DNA of 64,000 bases. It comes from Ceriagrion tenellum (taxonomy: Eukaryota > Arthropoda > Insecta > Odonata > Coenagrionidae). Where the stretch lies: assembly GCA_963169105.1 (NCBI GenBank), contig OY720638.1:9224749-9288748 (forward strand), in the 5' to 3' direction. The notes under the pieces were generated by a model. It ran no database searches, was not told the origin of the DNA, and was given only the letters and a program-made list of their open reading frames with translations. The position numbers were made by a program, and so were the translations under genes. Positions 33,951 to 44,869 of the stretch are shown here, in pieces (positions within the stretch are counted from its first letter, which is position 1; each line of letters opens with the position of its first letter).

Positions 33951-34973
33951 AGGAAGGGAAGTGTTTATAAAGGCATAGGAATGAATTGTTAAGGCAGTGG
34001 AATGATTTGTTAACATAGGCTAAACCAGAAATGAAACATAACTTCAAATGTCCTGTGTTTCCAGCGTTCAAGCGACGACTTTCTGTGCGGTTACGAATAC
34101 CATGGGACGGGAGATGTTCGTGAGTAAACGCAACTCAGCGACTGTCGCGCCACGCTGAGCTCAAAAGTGGAAACAGTGCAATGGCGGCCGGGAAAAACGT
34201 CACCTCAAGCTTTGAAAATTTCCTATTTATCGTACATTACTTATTCCCCCAAAATAAAATTATCACTAGATACCGGCATCTTTTTACATTTTGTCACATA
34301 AATTTCGCGGCGATACGCTATGTGAAAAGGGTCGAAAAAAATTTTTCAAAGGTGTGTGACGGAAGCAGACATTTACCGCATTTTGGTTCCAAGCTAGTAA
34401 TTCTAGTGTGACATCCTCTGCTTTTCATTCAAATTTTTGTCAGTAGTGATCGTGCTACCTTCGCTTTCATGCTCCTCAAAACCATTGCCCTTGGGGTTCT
34501 CATAGTCTGCCATGTATGCCGGTTTCGTATTCCGTAATGCTAGTGGGTGGCTGTTTTTTGCTTGGTAATTGGTTAGCATTTTCCATTGTTTTGGTTTAGC
34601 TCGGAAAAACTGTTTTACCAACTAGCTACTTCATAAGTGGTATCCCCTACGTTGCGTTTCTCTAAGGGGGCGTGGCACTCTGTCACGCAAGGGAGTTAAA
34701 ATGGGTCTCTCTGGTAGCCTAGCTCAATAATCTGAAAGGTATAAATACTTAGTGAGGTCATGTATAACTTTTATAATTTTGACGATTATTCTCGAGACTA
34801 GTGCGATGTATTTCATCGGAAATTTATCATTGCGGCTGTGGGATTACGCCGACCATAGAGGAGGGGTCTACGGTGGCGCCGCGTAGGGGATTCTTTTGTA
34901 ACTGATTCCTTGCTCCAGATTCCGCCTCAAATCTTTAACATGGCGTTGTCTCTTCTGTACTCTATACTCCTTG

Positions 34974-34981
34974 GTGTTAAC
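34974..34981. other. 8-bp target site duplication, right
   Basis: GTGTTAAC directly follows the CCTTG end of the P-type element, identical to 31212-31219. Confidence 0.9.
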
Positions 34982-36220
34982 TATATCCGAAAGAAAATAT
35001 TAACAAAAAATTTCAAAACTTTGCTTGCAGATGACAATGTGATCTCACATCTGTGCAAACTGCACTGAATGATTGCACCAACTGTTTTGTCCTAGGTGTC
35101 CCAAGTACTCTCGGCGCAGTGATGTTCGTTACGTCGAGTCGGTGAAATGGAGGTTTAGGCAACGGTAGAGATTTGACGCATTGTTGACTGGGTTGAAGGC
35201 TCCCAATAAAGCATTTTCATGAACAGGGAAATAATTTAAAATCCATTCCAAATAGGAAGCTGAGTTTTTGATATATTATATTCGAGTTACTACCACTGAA
35301 TTACTGTCGTGCAACCCAGCTTGGGCGGAGCGTTTGAAGGATATGAGGAACCGATTCGCGGCAATGGATTGAATGTTTGTGACCTTCATCGTGGTCATGG
35401 GACTCTCTCGCCCGATGAGGCCGGGTACTGGCCTGTTTTGGGAGCGGCATGTCGGAGGTCTTTGGCCGAGGGTTAGAGGCGGGAATCTTCACCCGAGGGT
35501 CGCGTGCCGGCTTCGAGGCGTGCGGCGGAAAGGGAAATGGCTAGGGACCCTTTCTTCCCGAGGGGGGGTGAGAGGAGGCTTCCTTCGGACAGATCTCTGA
35601 CCCTGGGCTCGCCCCTAGGATCCGGGAATTCCCGTCGCCGAAATTGTTACAATTTACCTCCGAGAACACAATATTTCCGACAGCAGGAGAGCGACGGGGA
35701 ATTTCCTGGGAGGCACGCGTGAATTTCCAGCATCATAACCTGTTTCATAAAAATAATTTGGATGCATTGAGTACTATATTGGCAACGATATACATAACAG
35801 CGATGATAATCCCAGCCATTGGATCGCAGCTTTATGACGTCATCCCCTACCTGTAAACAGCTTGAGACTTGCCTCCGTCGGTAAGTGGATATACATAGGT
35901 AATTCTTCCGACAACACTGATCAAAAATAGGGAATAGGTACTTAAATTCATAATGATAATTCATTAGTCGTTCAATCCAATCCGTGGTGGTTGACTGAGG
36001 CCCTTCACTCTTCCCTATCCAATGCTAGTTCCCTTTCTCCCGGTAGATTTTCCCATGTACTTTCCTCTTCATTTGGTCCATGCAGGGCCGCCCACAGGGG
36101 GTTTTATGGCGCAAGTTGCGCCAAAAAAATTTTGGGGGGGAATAAAAAATTTGGGGGGCTTTTTAAAATGCATAAAGAAATTCACTAGGTAAATGTAAAT
36201 ATTTTTACCCGTTTACAGTA
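34982..36220. other. no recognised gene
   Basis: A GC-rich patch (35380-35700) with ORFs on both strands shows no recognised family. The left TA duplication of the Tigger-like element lies at 36219-36220. Confidence 0.4.
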
Positions 36221-37092
36221 CAGGTATCCCTCGTCAACCACGGCCCTTGAGCATCCGCGGTTTGTTTTTTGAGGACCACCCTTCTCAACTGCGGCGGTTT
36301 CCCTCGTTAACCGCGGTATATGAGTTGCCCAACGCGGCTGCCGGTAACGCAGAACAAATTTACATGGTATCCAAACTTTTACCAAGCTTTGCCGATCGCG
36401 AAATGTAATTTAATTTTGCGCTGTTGTCTTCTGCGGCTATTTAAAACTATTTTCCTTCAAAAATCAAAGTCTTTTACAAAAAACTCACAAATTTTAAGCC
36501 ATGATTTTCCCACGCTGCGGAAATATAACACGCTTTTAATAAAGTTTTTTACATCAAGTGAGAATTTACCCAAGAACACTATCGCTTAAATACAGTTATT
36601 CCTGGGGTTTTATCCAGGATTATAAATGATGGAATATCCTTTCACTGTTTCAAAACCGGACCCCCATCAAACACGTCCCTTGCGCCAAACGTTGCTATAC
36701 GGTAATGTGCCACTGCATTATTAACGTTTATGTACATCGTAACATATTTTATTAATAGTAGAATATGTGAATGGAATTGTTTTTTAATTTAGAGTTCAGT
36801 TTTATAATCTCATGTTATGTAATAATAGATACTTGAAATCGAATGTCATCGAAGTAAATGATAAATGAAATAATTTAGAAGTTGAGATTCGCATTGACTG
36901 CTAATCCAACTTTGACCAACAATCCGACTTTGTCATATTTGCCACACCGAAAGACCTATTATCCCAACTGCGCTATTTACTTTTGTATCTCCAGAGGACA
37001 AAACGTAACTCAGGCTCAAGCTAATTCGGTTGAAACTTGGGTGTGCGTACTGAAGTCCCATTTGCTTTCTGAGCGACGCCTTATCGTTTTAC

Positions 37093-38877
37093 ATGAGATA
37101 TGATGGAGTCGAGCGTAAATCAAGTGAGGAGAAAAGCAGTTTCGTAAATCGGGCGAGACATGTAATGACACTGCATAAAAAAATTGGAAGTGCTCGACTC
37201 GTGGAGAATCCTGCGCTTCTATTGCCTGGTCGCTGGGAGTGAGCGAAACCACTATTAGAGCAATTAAAGAAATGTGAGTCGTCAATCCGAACTATTACTG
37301 AAAGTGGAACTAGTGCACGTGTAAAAGTGTCCCACATGCCGCGAGATTGTAATGTGGAAAAAACAGTAAAAGCATTGAATATTTGGACTGAGTCTCGGAA
37401 AAAAAACAGAGTTTCATTAAGCACACTAATAATCCGTAAAAAAGCCATGCAATTTCATAAATATTTCGTGTCACCTGGAGGACGCAGTGGTAACAGAGAA
37501 TTTACTGCAAGTAAAGGTTGGTTCGAGAATTTTAAGAAGGAATATAATCTCCATAATGTAAATATTTCTGTTGAAGTCGCCTCGGCGGACCACATTGCTG
37601 CAAATTAGTATCCTGATAATTTTAGGAAGCTCATTGATTACTCAAGGGAGCAAGTTTTCAATGCCGATGAAACGGGACTTTATTGGAAGAGAATGCCTTC
37701 GCGGACTTTTATCTGTAAGTCCGAAAAAACTGCCCCAGGATTCAAGGTCGGCAAAGACCGCATTTCCCTTCCTTTATGTTCTAATGCAGCTAACGATTTT
37801 CGTGTGAATTCTATGATGATTTACAGAACCCATGGTCTATCAGAAGGTAGAAATGATACCCTGATCGCCGCTACCACTGCTTGCAGAACCCACGAGCTGT
37901 CAGGGAAAATAAGCACCCGCATGTGTTTTGGCGGTCCAACCGAAAGGCGTGGGTAAGTCGCAATATTTTCATGGACTGGTTTCAGAACTGTTTTGCTGCT
38001 GAAGTCGAAAAGGACTTAGCCTCAAAAAATTGACTTTCAAAGTGCTTCTCGTTTTGGAAAATGCTCCAGATCATCCTCGGGAACTCAAATCTGATCATCC
38101 AAACGTAGAAGTTTTATTCCTCCCACCAAACACGACATCCCTTCTCCAGCCTCTAGATCAGGGTGTCATTTCTACCTTCATAAGCTATTATATTCGGCGA
38201 AACTTCTCTTTCTTAATAGAAATGATGGAGAAAAACAATTCTCTCTCTGTAATGAATCGCTAGAAAAAGTTCAGCAACGCCGAAAGCATAAATATAATTA
38301 AAGAATCACTTTAAGAGCTGAGGTCATCAACATTGAATTCATGCTGGCCGAAGCTCTGGTCGGATGCTGTCAATGATTTTCAAGGATTTCCCCAAATTGA
38401 CGGTGAAGTTAATCACATTTTTTCCCATGCACGGAAACTAAAAGGGAAAGGGTTAGAAGACATGCAGCCGACGGATGTTGAAGAACTTTTAGGCTCATAT
38501 GAAGAGTTGAGTGAGGAGGGGCTGGAGAAGCTTCTCGCAGCAAACAAGGAGTAAGAGGCTGCAGAATAAGAGGAAAAAGAGCCTCCGACAGAAATAACAT
38601 TGCCAAATGTCAAAAAAATGCTTGATATGGCCACGGAGTTGTTAAATTTTGTCTTTGAGATTGATCCCCAAATGGATCGTGGTTTGCTTTTCAAGAGAGG
38701 CTTACGTGAGTTGCTGCATCCTTATAAAGAACTACGAAGTAAACTAAGGAAAATAATGAGCCAGCCGACCATCTTGTCAATCTTCAGCAAAACAGGAAAC
38801 GCTGAAATGAAAAGTACAGAAGAATTTTCGTCAACGGAAACCTTTGGATCTCCCAGTGATCCTTACTGCTGCAACTA
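37093..38877 (+). pseudogene. Tigger-type DDE transposase, frameshifted
   Basis: Order of motifs: a CENP-B-like N-terminus (SVNQVRRKAVS region, 37093-37290) and a second DNA-binding region with ASKGWFENFKKEYNLHNV (37327-37608). Then comes the catalytic domain: EQVFNADETGLYWKRMPSRT (first Asp), KTAPGFKVGKDR, LLVLENAPDHPRE-like and PNTTSLLQPLDQGVI (third Asp). A C-terminal region follows with AVNDFQGFPQIDGEV, VEELLGSYEEL and EIDPQMDRGL. The second catalytic position, normally DNAP, is ENAP. At least four stops or frameshifts break it, including around 37607, 37950 and 38263. An internal stretch near 37830-37900 carries a duplicated CAGAACCCA..G.CT.TCAG motif. Confidence 0.9.
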
Positions 38878-39029
38878 ACTCAACAGACGCAGATCATTAA
38901 TAATCAAAGCAAATCCGAGTAAGTAAAATATTTTAATTCATTAATTCTTTATTAACGAATTCCCACCATTTTAAAATATTATTAGGTTATAATATACAAC
39001 GTAGATGTCTTTAAGTTGGGAAATTACTA

Positions 39030-40443
39030 CCCACACAGCACAAAACGTTTTATTCACGTTTCTTATCGGGGATAAAACGATTTTTAAAGGTTCAAATGTC
39101 CGCAAAAAACGATTTTTTTACGGTTTTAAGAACGTGTCACTCTCGCCCTAAAAACTTTTTTTTCGGTGTCAAACACGTTTTTTTACGGCGCCAAAAACGT
39201 TTTCTTACCGCGGTGAAAACGTCTTTTCCGGCATGAAAAACGCTCTATTTCGTGTTCAAATTGTTCTTTTCCTTTGGAAAAAAATCTCATTTGTCGTCCG
39301 CACGTCTTCTGGATACTCGCCGCGTGCGTTGGATTCACTGGACAACAGTTTCGCTGACATTCTAGTCAGCATCTTCAAGCCGAAGTTGAACGACTGGAAG
39401 ATCCTGACTGGAATTCCAACGAATCTTCTGTCCTGTGAAGCTACAACAAAAACACAAAGTAGGCAATACGGTTGAAACTTAAAGGCAAAACAAAAAACAA
39501 GTACAGTACGTCAATTGATCAACCAAGAAATGCATTAAAACTCACTCCTTTTCAAAAAACATGGATGCGATGTTTAGTGTATTGAAAACATCAAGTCAAT
39601 TTCCCATCCATTCTCTTACCACTATGTATTGCCAAAAAACATTGGGTACTCCAGCGTTGATCAATGTCGATGATTCTACTTCACCAAGACACGGGTTTCT
39701 TAATACGCTCATGAGTAAAAAGATTCACAAGAAATATGGTAGATATATTTGAATTTATTGAATATTACCATTAACCTATGATTAAAACAGGTTTTGACAA
39801 AAAACAATTGCATTCGTACAAATAGATGGGGAAGAACAATCATTCACCATATTAAGATATTCTAGTCGCAGTCAACATAAAAAAGAAAACAAATTTGGAA
39901 TTTGAGTCGCCCACGAGGTGAAATTCAGCTGGCATGCACGGCACATTACTAAAGCACGTTAAAATATCCTCACTCACGAACCTATGATGGCGAAAACGAC
40001 AAATTGATTAAAAAGGCAGAAAATCTAGTGTTATAGGATACCGAGAAACTGTAATTTAGCCTCGAGGATTGAAGGTAACTTCAAGGTATTCTCAACCCGT
40101 TCTTCACCTACCCTCGTCACCACGGAATCAAAATGATAATCACGATAATGGCGGCTGCAAACCGCCTGAACTTGGTAGAGAGCCGAGCTGACCGGTGAGC
40201 ACAGGAATGGGGAATTACGGGGAGGTAAAAATTCGCTAGCAGAAAAAAGACGGTTTAAAACGTTTCGTTTTCGGATTGCGGACCGAAAACTGATTCTGCT
40301 CATTTTGAAACCAATTAAAAACGTTTCATTTTCGTATCGTTTTCGCACGAAAAAAAAACTGTTTTTGACAGTTTTGAGACTAAAAAAAGTTTTAAAACGG
40401 AAATGGTGATTTTTTACACCCACGTCCCCTTAGTGTGGGTAGG
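39030..40443. repeat. AAAACGTTTT-rich low-complexity block
   Basis: Motifs of the form AAAACG.TTTT recur at about 20-35 bp spacing on 39045-39245. They reappear on 40250-40400. TACCCACAC at about 39026 and GTGTGGGTAG at 40433-40442 are inverted copies, hinting that 39026-40442 is a separate insertion inside the Tigger-like element. No transposase and no clear target duplication were found. ORF fragments within have no recognised motifs. Confidence 0.5.
40405..40434. repeat. 30-bp identical direct repeat, copy 1
   Basis: GGTGATTTTTTACACCCACG plus TCCCCTTAGT. The identical 30-mer occurs at 41124-41153, outside the Tigger-like element's right end. Confidence 0.9.
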
Positions 40444-41123
40444 ATCCTTCCCCCGGTATAATTTACGTTACAGGGCAGCGATGGAGCGACTCCATTTAGT
40501 ACAAAAGTTCTAGTACAGAGGGCTCTATTCGCTCTGCTCATCTTTTTCGAAGCGGTTATCGGCGCTATCGGGATACCGTACGAGAAATCGCGTCAAAAAG
40601 TAGGGGGAAACATGTCTACGTAAATGTATGCCTGTATATTTTAGTGAAAATAAAGTCAAGCTAAATTTTAGGCACTGTATGGCTGCTCATGAAACCTAAC
40701 CTCTGATCCCCTATAAACGTAATGGTTTGCCAACCTCGGGGTTTTTCAAGAACCTAACCCCCGCGGTTGACGAGGGATACCTGTAATTTATATACGCATC
40801 GAATTTTTATAACGATAAATGAATGTTAAGCGTTAAGTGTGGAACATACAGTAAAACATAGTGCACCTATAGAGAATCATTCAGGCAGCCGAAAGCTTCT
40901 TTTATTCCGGTCTCGTCTCTCTATACTCTTCCTTGGCTGCCGCACCGTGCTGTCGTCGAGGCCACCATAAGATCCCCGAATGCAATCCAGTAGCATAACT
41001 GGCTCAGCATCCCTCCAGTCTTATTCCCGACCCCTCCTCCCAACATCTGCCAATGGGTCACATCGCAGTACAGTCAAAAGGCTTAGACTTACGGATCGTG
41101 CATACTCTGCACGTACCTTTTAC

Positions 41124-41153
41124 GGTGATTTTTTACACCCACGTCCCCTTAGT
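41124..41153. repeat. 30-bp identical direct repeat, copy 2
   Basis: Exact copy of 40405-40434, in the same orientation, 340 bp beyond the Tigger-like right terminus. Confidence 0.9.
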
Positions 41154-41404
41154 CAACAACTGTAGCATTTGTCTCAACCCCTCGTACCCTCCTCCCCTTC
41201 GATAAGTAACTTTGTCTCTACATTTGAAATTTTCAATTTAAATATATTTTCTTATTTTTTAGTAAGATTATTTTTAGAGATGGGTTGAAATTAGTCAAAG
41301 TAGCAGAGCTTGATATAATAGAATAACGCTATTTTCAGTTTTTTAATTGTAAAACAATATTAGCTTATCATAAATAATATTCACGTCCAGCGCTCCAACT
41401 TATT

Positions 41405-43478
41405 AACAATTATGTTCTTCACAAACCCATTGGGCCTCAGGGTGTGCTCAATCCATTTAGTTTTTCTTTTCTGTATAGCGTTCCGTATGGTCATATCGTC
41501 TTCTACTCTACGGTACACTTCATCATTTCATATTTCGTCCCTCCATTTTATCCTCAACATCCTCCTCCAGCACCAGATTTCGAAGGCTTCCGTCTATACC
41601 GGTTCGCTTTTCCAATTGACCATGCTTCCGATCTATGGAGTCCCACGTTCCACACGAATATTTTCACATACTGTTTTCGAGATGTAGTACTCTCTTCTTT
41701 GAACACAGCAGTTGTCTTCAAACCATGAGGGTTTTCTTAACTTGGGCTATCCTTCGCTTGATATCAGTTGTACATCTTCCCTCCCACGTATTGGTACTAG
41801 TGAGATAAGTGACGGAATCCACTAGCTCTAATTTCTCACCTCTCAGTGAGACTTCTGCATTCAGCGTCTCTCTTCCGCATAATAGGATTTTAGTCTTCGT
41901 CTTATTTATTTTCATGTATTTTTGGACGTTGTTCATTGCGTTTAGTGACCTTTAAAGATCATCACTATTTGTTGCAATGACTGCAATGTCGTCTGCAAAG
42001 CGAAGTATGTATATTTCTTCTTCGTTATCTTTATTCCGCTCAGTCCAATTTTTTGTGCTTCTTATGGGCTCCTCCAAGTACCTGTTGAGTAGTGCTGGTG
42101 AGAGGTTGCATCCTTGTCTTACTCATTTGTTAATTTTAGCTTCTATCTGACTTCCGTCTCTCCTTCGCATTGTGGCGACTTGCTTCTTGTAGAGTTGGTA
42201 GATTATTCTTCTGTCATCGTAATCCATTCCGAGGTTTCGAGCAGTCTGAACATTTTGTTTCACATTGTCGAAGGCTTTCTCCAGACCCACGAATACGACA
42301 TACAATGGCTTTTTTGTTATCCTGGTATTTTTTAGCTACCATTACTCCCCGACAGCGTATCGCCTCCTTACTACCTCTGTTCTTTCTAAATTCAAATTAG
42401 TTTCCCGAGATAATGTCTTCAATGCTCTTTACATCTCACAACCCGTCTTCTTCGGTATCGCAATCATTACACTCATATCAAAGTCCTCTATAAGTCTTCC
42501 GCTTTGGTAGCTATCTTTGATTATTTCGTACAGGTTGTCCTTACCTTTAATTCCGAGCGCTTTCATGAGATCTCCGTTATTTTTGTCTGCTCCAGGAGCT
42601 TCGATTTTCTTAAGGTCCTCTACTACTCTATCGAGTTGACTCCCCCATATGAGAGGGAATCCTCGATTGGTTTGGTTCCTTAGCTTTTTCTGGAGGGTTG
42701 CCTAACCTCATTCTGGGGTTCAAGAATTTTCTTCTTTCTTCTATTAGCTTCCTCATCTCCGTCGTTATCCATGGATTCTTCGTGCCTGCCCTCTTGCTCA
42801 CCAGTTGTTCTTCTGCTACTTCTGCAAATGTCCTCTTCAGCTCATTCTCCATTTCTTCGTTGTCCTTTTTGCCTTTATTTTCTAGTTTCTTGTCGATTTC
42901 CGTGGCGAATCCTCCATGTTCCCTTCTTCTGCCAATATTTTCGTATACCATCTTGGTTTCTGTTTTATCTTCTTAATTTTGTTGATCATAAGGCGACTCT
43001 ACATAACTACTACAATAGGTTGTGGTGACTGTTTATATCCGCACCGGGATAGCTCTTGCACTGCTTTACTTGATTCTTGTATCTATCTCTGACAAGTATG
43101 TAGAATATTTGGTATCTGGCTATATCCCCTGGCATCCTCCATGTGTACCTCCTACGTCGATGGCGTTCGAAGATTGTTAGCTACCACCACATTCTTCTCA
43201 TTGCAGAACTCTACCAGTCTTTCTCCTTCGGCATTTCTTTTGCCCAGTCCGAAATACCCTACACTATTTCCTTCTTTTCCCTCCCTTATCACTGCGTTCT
43301 AGTCTCCCATGATTGATGAAGTTCTCTTACCCCTTCACTACTCCGAGGACTTATTCAATTTGCTCGTAAACTTCTTCTATTTCTTCTTCCGTCGGCATGT
43401 AGACCTTCACTATCAAGGTGTCCGTAAGCTCTTTTTCCAGCTTCACCAATAGAATTGTCTCGCCAGACTGACTTCACT
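41405..43478 (-). pseudogene. RTE-like LINE, minus strand, endonuclease to C-terminus
   Basis: Reading right to left: an endonuclease remnant with IVKVYMPTEEEIEEVYEQIE, NAEGERLVEFCNEKNVVV and RRYTWRMPGDIARYQI.YIL (43440-43040). Then a linker (42951-42628) with KNPWITTEMRKLIEERRKF. The RT follows, with YVVFVGLEKAFDNVKQN (42305), VRQGCNLSPALLN, LRFADDIAVIATNSDDL (the catalytic ADD, near 42005) and NKTKTKILLCGRE (41920). A C-terminal part fades by about 41405. Stops and frameshifts occur throughout. The protein style is that of the RTE-like elements often annotated as craniofacial-development-protein-2-like. Confidence 0.82.
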
Positions 43479-44660
43479 CTTATCATCATCATCGTCCTTG
43501 GCACTACATCCCATGTAGGGCTCTGGCCTCTAGAACGATCTGCTTCCATTCGTTTCTATCTTCCGCAACTCGCCTCCATCTCCTGACCCCCAGTATTCTC
43601 AAGTCGGCTTTCGCCGGGTCAGTTCCAAAGTTCCAATCCTATTCCGAGGCAAATCATATGTATCCGTACCAAGTTTGTTTTATAAGATAGGGTTGTCAAC
43701 CTTATGTTAAACCCCCAACCTGGAGGACCAAGTACCTACTTTTATTTTGGAGTTTTCTTCTCCTAGACAGGTTGTCTTCACCATGACTTAAGAGCCCTGT
43801 TCGCCCCCACAGTTCATCTGTCGTACCACTGTCCTTCAGCTCCGCCAGATGATGTCCGGCCATGGGCCCTACCGACTCACACCATCTTCGGCCCCATGCC
43901 AGGGTATTGGTGGGTGCTGTTGTCCACCACCAGGGATATTTATCGACTTCCCAGTCTAGATCCGCCGTGTTCTGTATGAGCAGGGCCACCTCGTGCAGGG
44001 CGTGGCTCGTCACCACCCTGCAGTGTTGTCTCTCACTCAACACGGCATCGCGGACGGTCTTGGATTAGCATCCTCAAGGTGGCTTGTCGGCCTTTACCTC
44101 TCAGCTAAACCCCTAGCGGTGTGTGGGGACCAGCGTCAGGTTAACCCTGTACTAAAGGTACCACCCCTCCACATCACCTCGACCCCAGACTTCACTCTTA
44201 TGTCCCATTCTTTCTGCAGCATGATATCTACATCTGAAATCCTCTGGTCGTCTCCTGAATGTATCACTCAATATTCGTCACTCCAGTGGTCTGCTCCCGT
44301 CCACTTTATCTCGCAGACTCCTGGTATATCTACCCCCAGCCTCTCCATATTCCCATTCTCCAACTTCACCCTCACCCCAATGATCTCTCTTTCCACGTCC
44401 CTAACCTGTATCTGACCTTTCCGTCTGATGTACCGACTTCCAGTAGTCCTAACCCGGAGATTCAATGGGAAATTTGACCTCCGAAACATTATGCCGGGAG
44501 GGATTCCATCATGTCATCTATGGAATGCAAGGCTGCATCTTCTCGGGATTGTTAATGTGGTGGTTTCCCTGCTGCCTTCCACATCGCAATACCCCGGCCG
44601 ATTCCGTGAACTTCACTCTCTCCCTAAACTGTGGCTGTTGATACCGGCCTGATCGTCTTC
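43478..44660 (-). pseudogene. second RTE-like LINE copy, probably internally deleted
   Basis: On the minus strand, 44489-44200 encodes the start of an APE endonuclease: RERLGVDI-like with GVCEIKWTGADHWSDEY, then VIHSGDDQRIS. From about 44150 to 43700 comes sequence with a 113-codon ORF of no recognised domain. From 43650 to 43500 there is a LINE C-terminal block, LRILGVRRWRRVAEDRNEWK and QIVLEARALHGM. It ends in a stop and a GATGATGATGAT tail at about 43480-43500. The RT core is missing, so the 5' region and 3' end are joined directly or come from two copies. Confidence 0.7.
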
Positions 44661-44754
44661 ATCTGCGATCTTATCAATACCTTCTGCTTGGACTGCTACC
44701 CCTCAGTCGAGGGTTCAGTTCGGGTAACAAGAAAATGTTAGCTCCAGAGTCAGG

Positions 44755-44845
44755 ACAAAAATTTTCCGTCACTTGGTCTCAAACCTGCGACCCTCCCTGG
44801 TCCTTCAGGGTGGCCCACTGGTAGCGTGTTTGACTAACACTAATG
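44755..44845 (-). mobile_element. tRNA-like pol III promoter segment (possible SINE head)
   Basis: On the minus strand GTTAGTCAAACACGCTACCA is followed about 40 bp later by GGTCGCAGGTTTGAGACC. The second resembles a B box (GGTTCGAGACC) and the first a diverged A-box region. No intact tRNA cloverleaf could be drawn. It lies just upstream of the minus-strand LINE 5' region and might instead be part of its 5' UTR. Confidence 0.4.
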
Positions 44846-44869
44846 CCGATTACATCTGTGTACGACTTC

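Larger units (their letters stand above)
32832..34377. mobile_element. nested element with perfect 30-bp TIRs and 8-bp TSD
   Basis: GGTAAATGTCTGCTTCCGTC plus CACACACCTTT at 32832-32861 is matched perfectly by its reverse complement at 34348-34377. The octamer GCATTTTG flanks both ends (32824-32831 and 34378-34385). The 1546-bp element therefore inserted into the P-type element. It encodes no recognised transposase. Its interior has a four-unit 80-bp minisatellite and a repeated CCCCAGC...GCTGGGG module. An 8-bp duplication fits hAT, P, Merlin-like or some rarer superfamilies. The GG start does not decide between them. Confidence 0.9.
31220..34973 (+). mobile_element. P-type (THAP) DNA transposon, 3754 bp
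   Basis: The left end starts CAAGGAGTATAGAGTACAG. The reverse complement of the right end is identical for 19 bp and remains similar for about 30 bp. A second shared inverted block, GAGGCGGAATC.GGAGCAAGGAATC, lies about 55 bp inside each end. Both sides carry the same octamer GTGTTAAC, matching the 8-bp duplication of the P superfamily, whose elements also begin with CA. Near the left end an ORF starts with a THAP-like motif. No catalytic core is recognisable inside, and the interior is partly occupied by a second element (32832-34377). It is non-autonomous as it stands. Orientation is taken from the THAP ORF. Confidence 0.85.
36221..40783 (+). mobile_element. pogo/Tigger-like DNA transposon, 4563 bp
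   Basis: The left end begins CAGGTATCCCTCGTCAACC. The right end is its inverse (GGTTGACGAGGGATACCTG, ending 40783). Both are flanked by TA (36219-36220 and 40784-40785), as expected for the pogo branch of Tc1/mariner. A second near-copy of the terminal motif (TTTCCCTCGTTAACCGCGG) lies about 75 bp inside the left end. The interior holds a broken Tigger-type transposase (37093-38877). The length exceeds the usual 2.5-3 kb because of about 1.8 kb of AAAACG-rich sequence near the right side, possibly a later insertion. Confidence 0.92.

Noticed and set aside
33332..33970. 212-codon ORF
   Set aside because: It is kept open by the 80-bp minisatellite. The peptide is a frame-shifting repeat with no domain.
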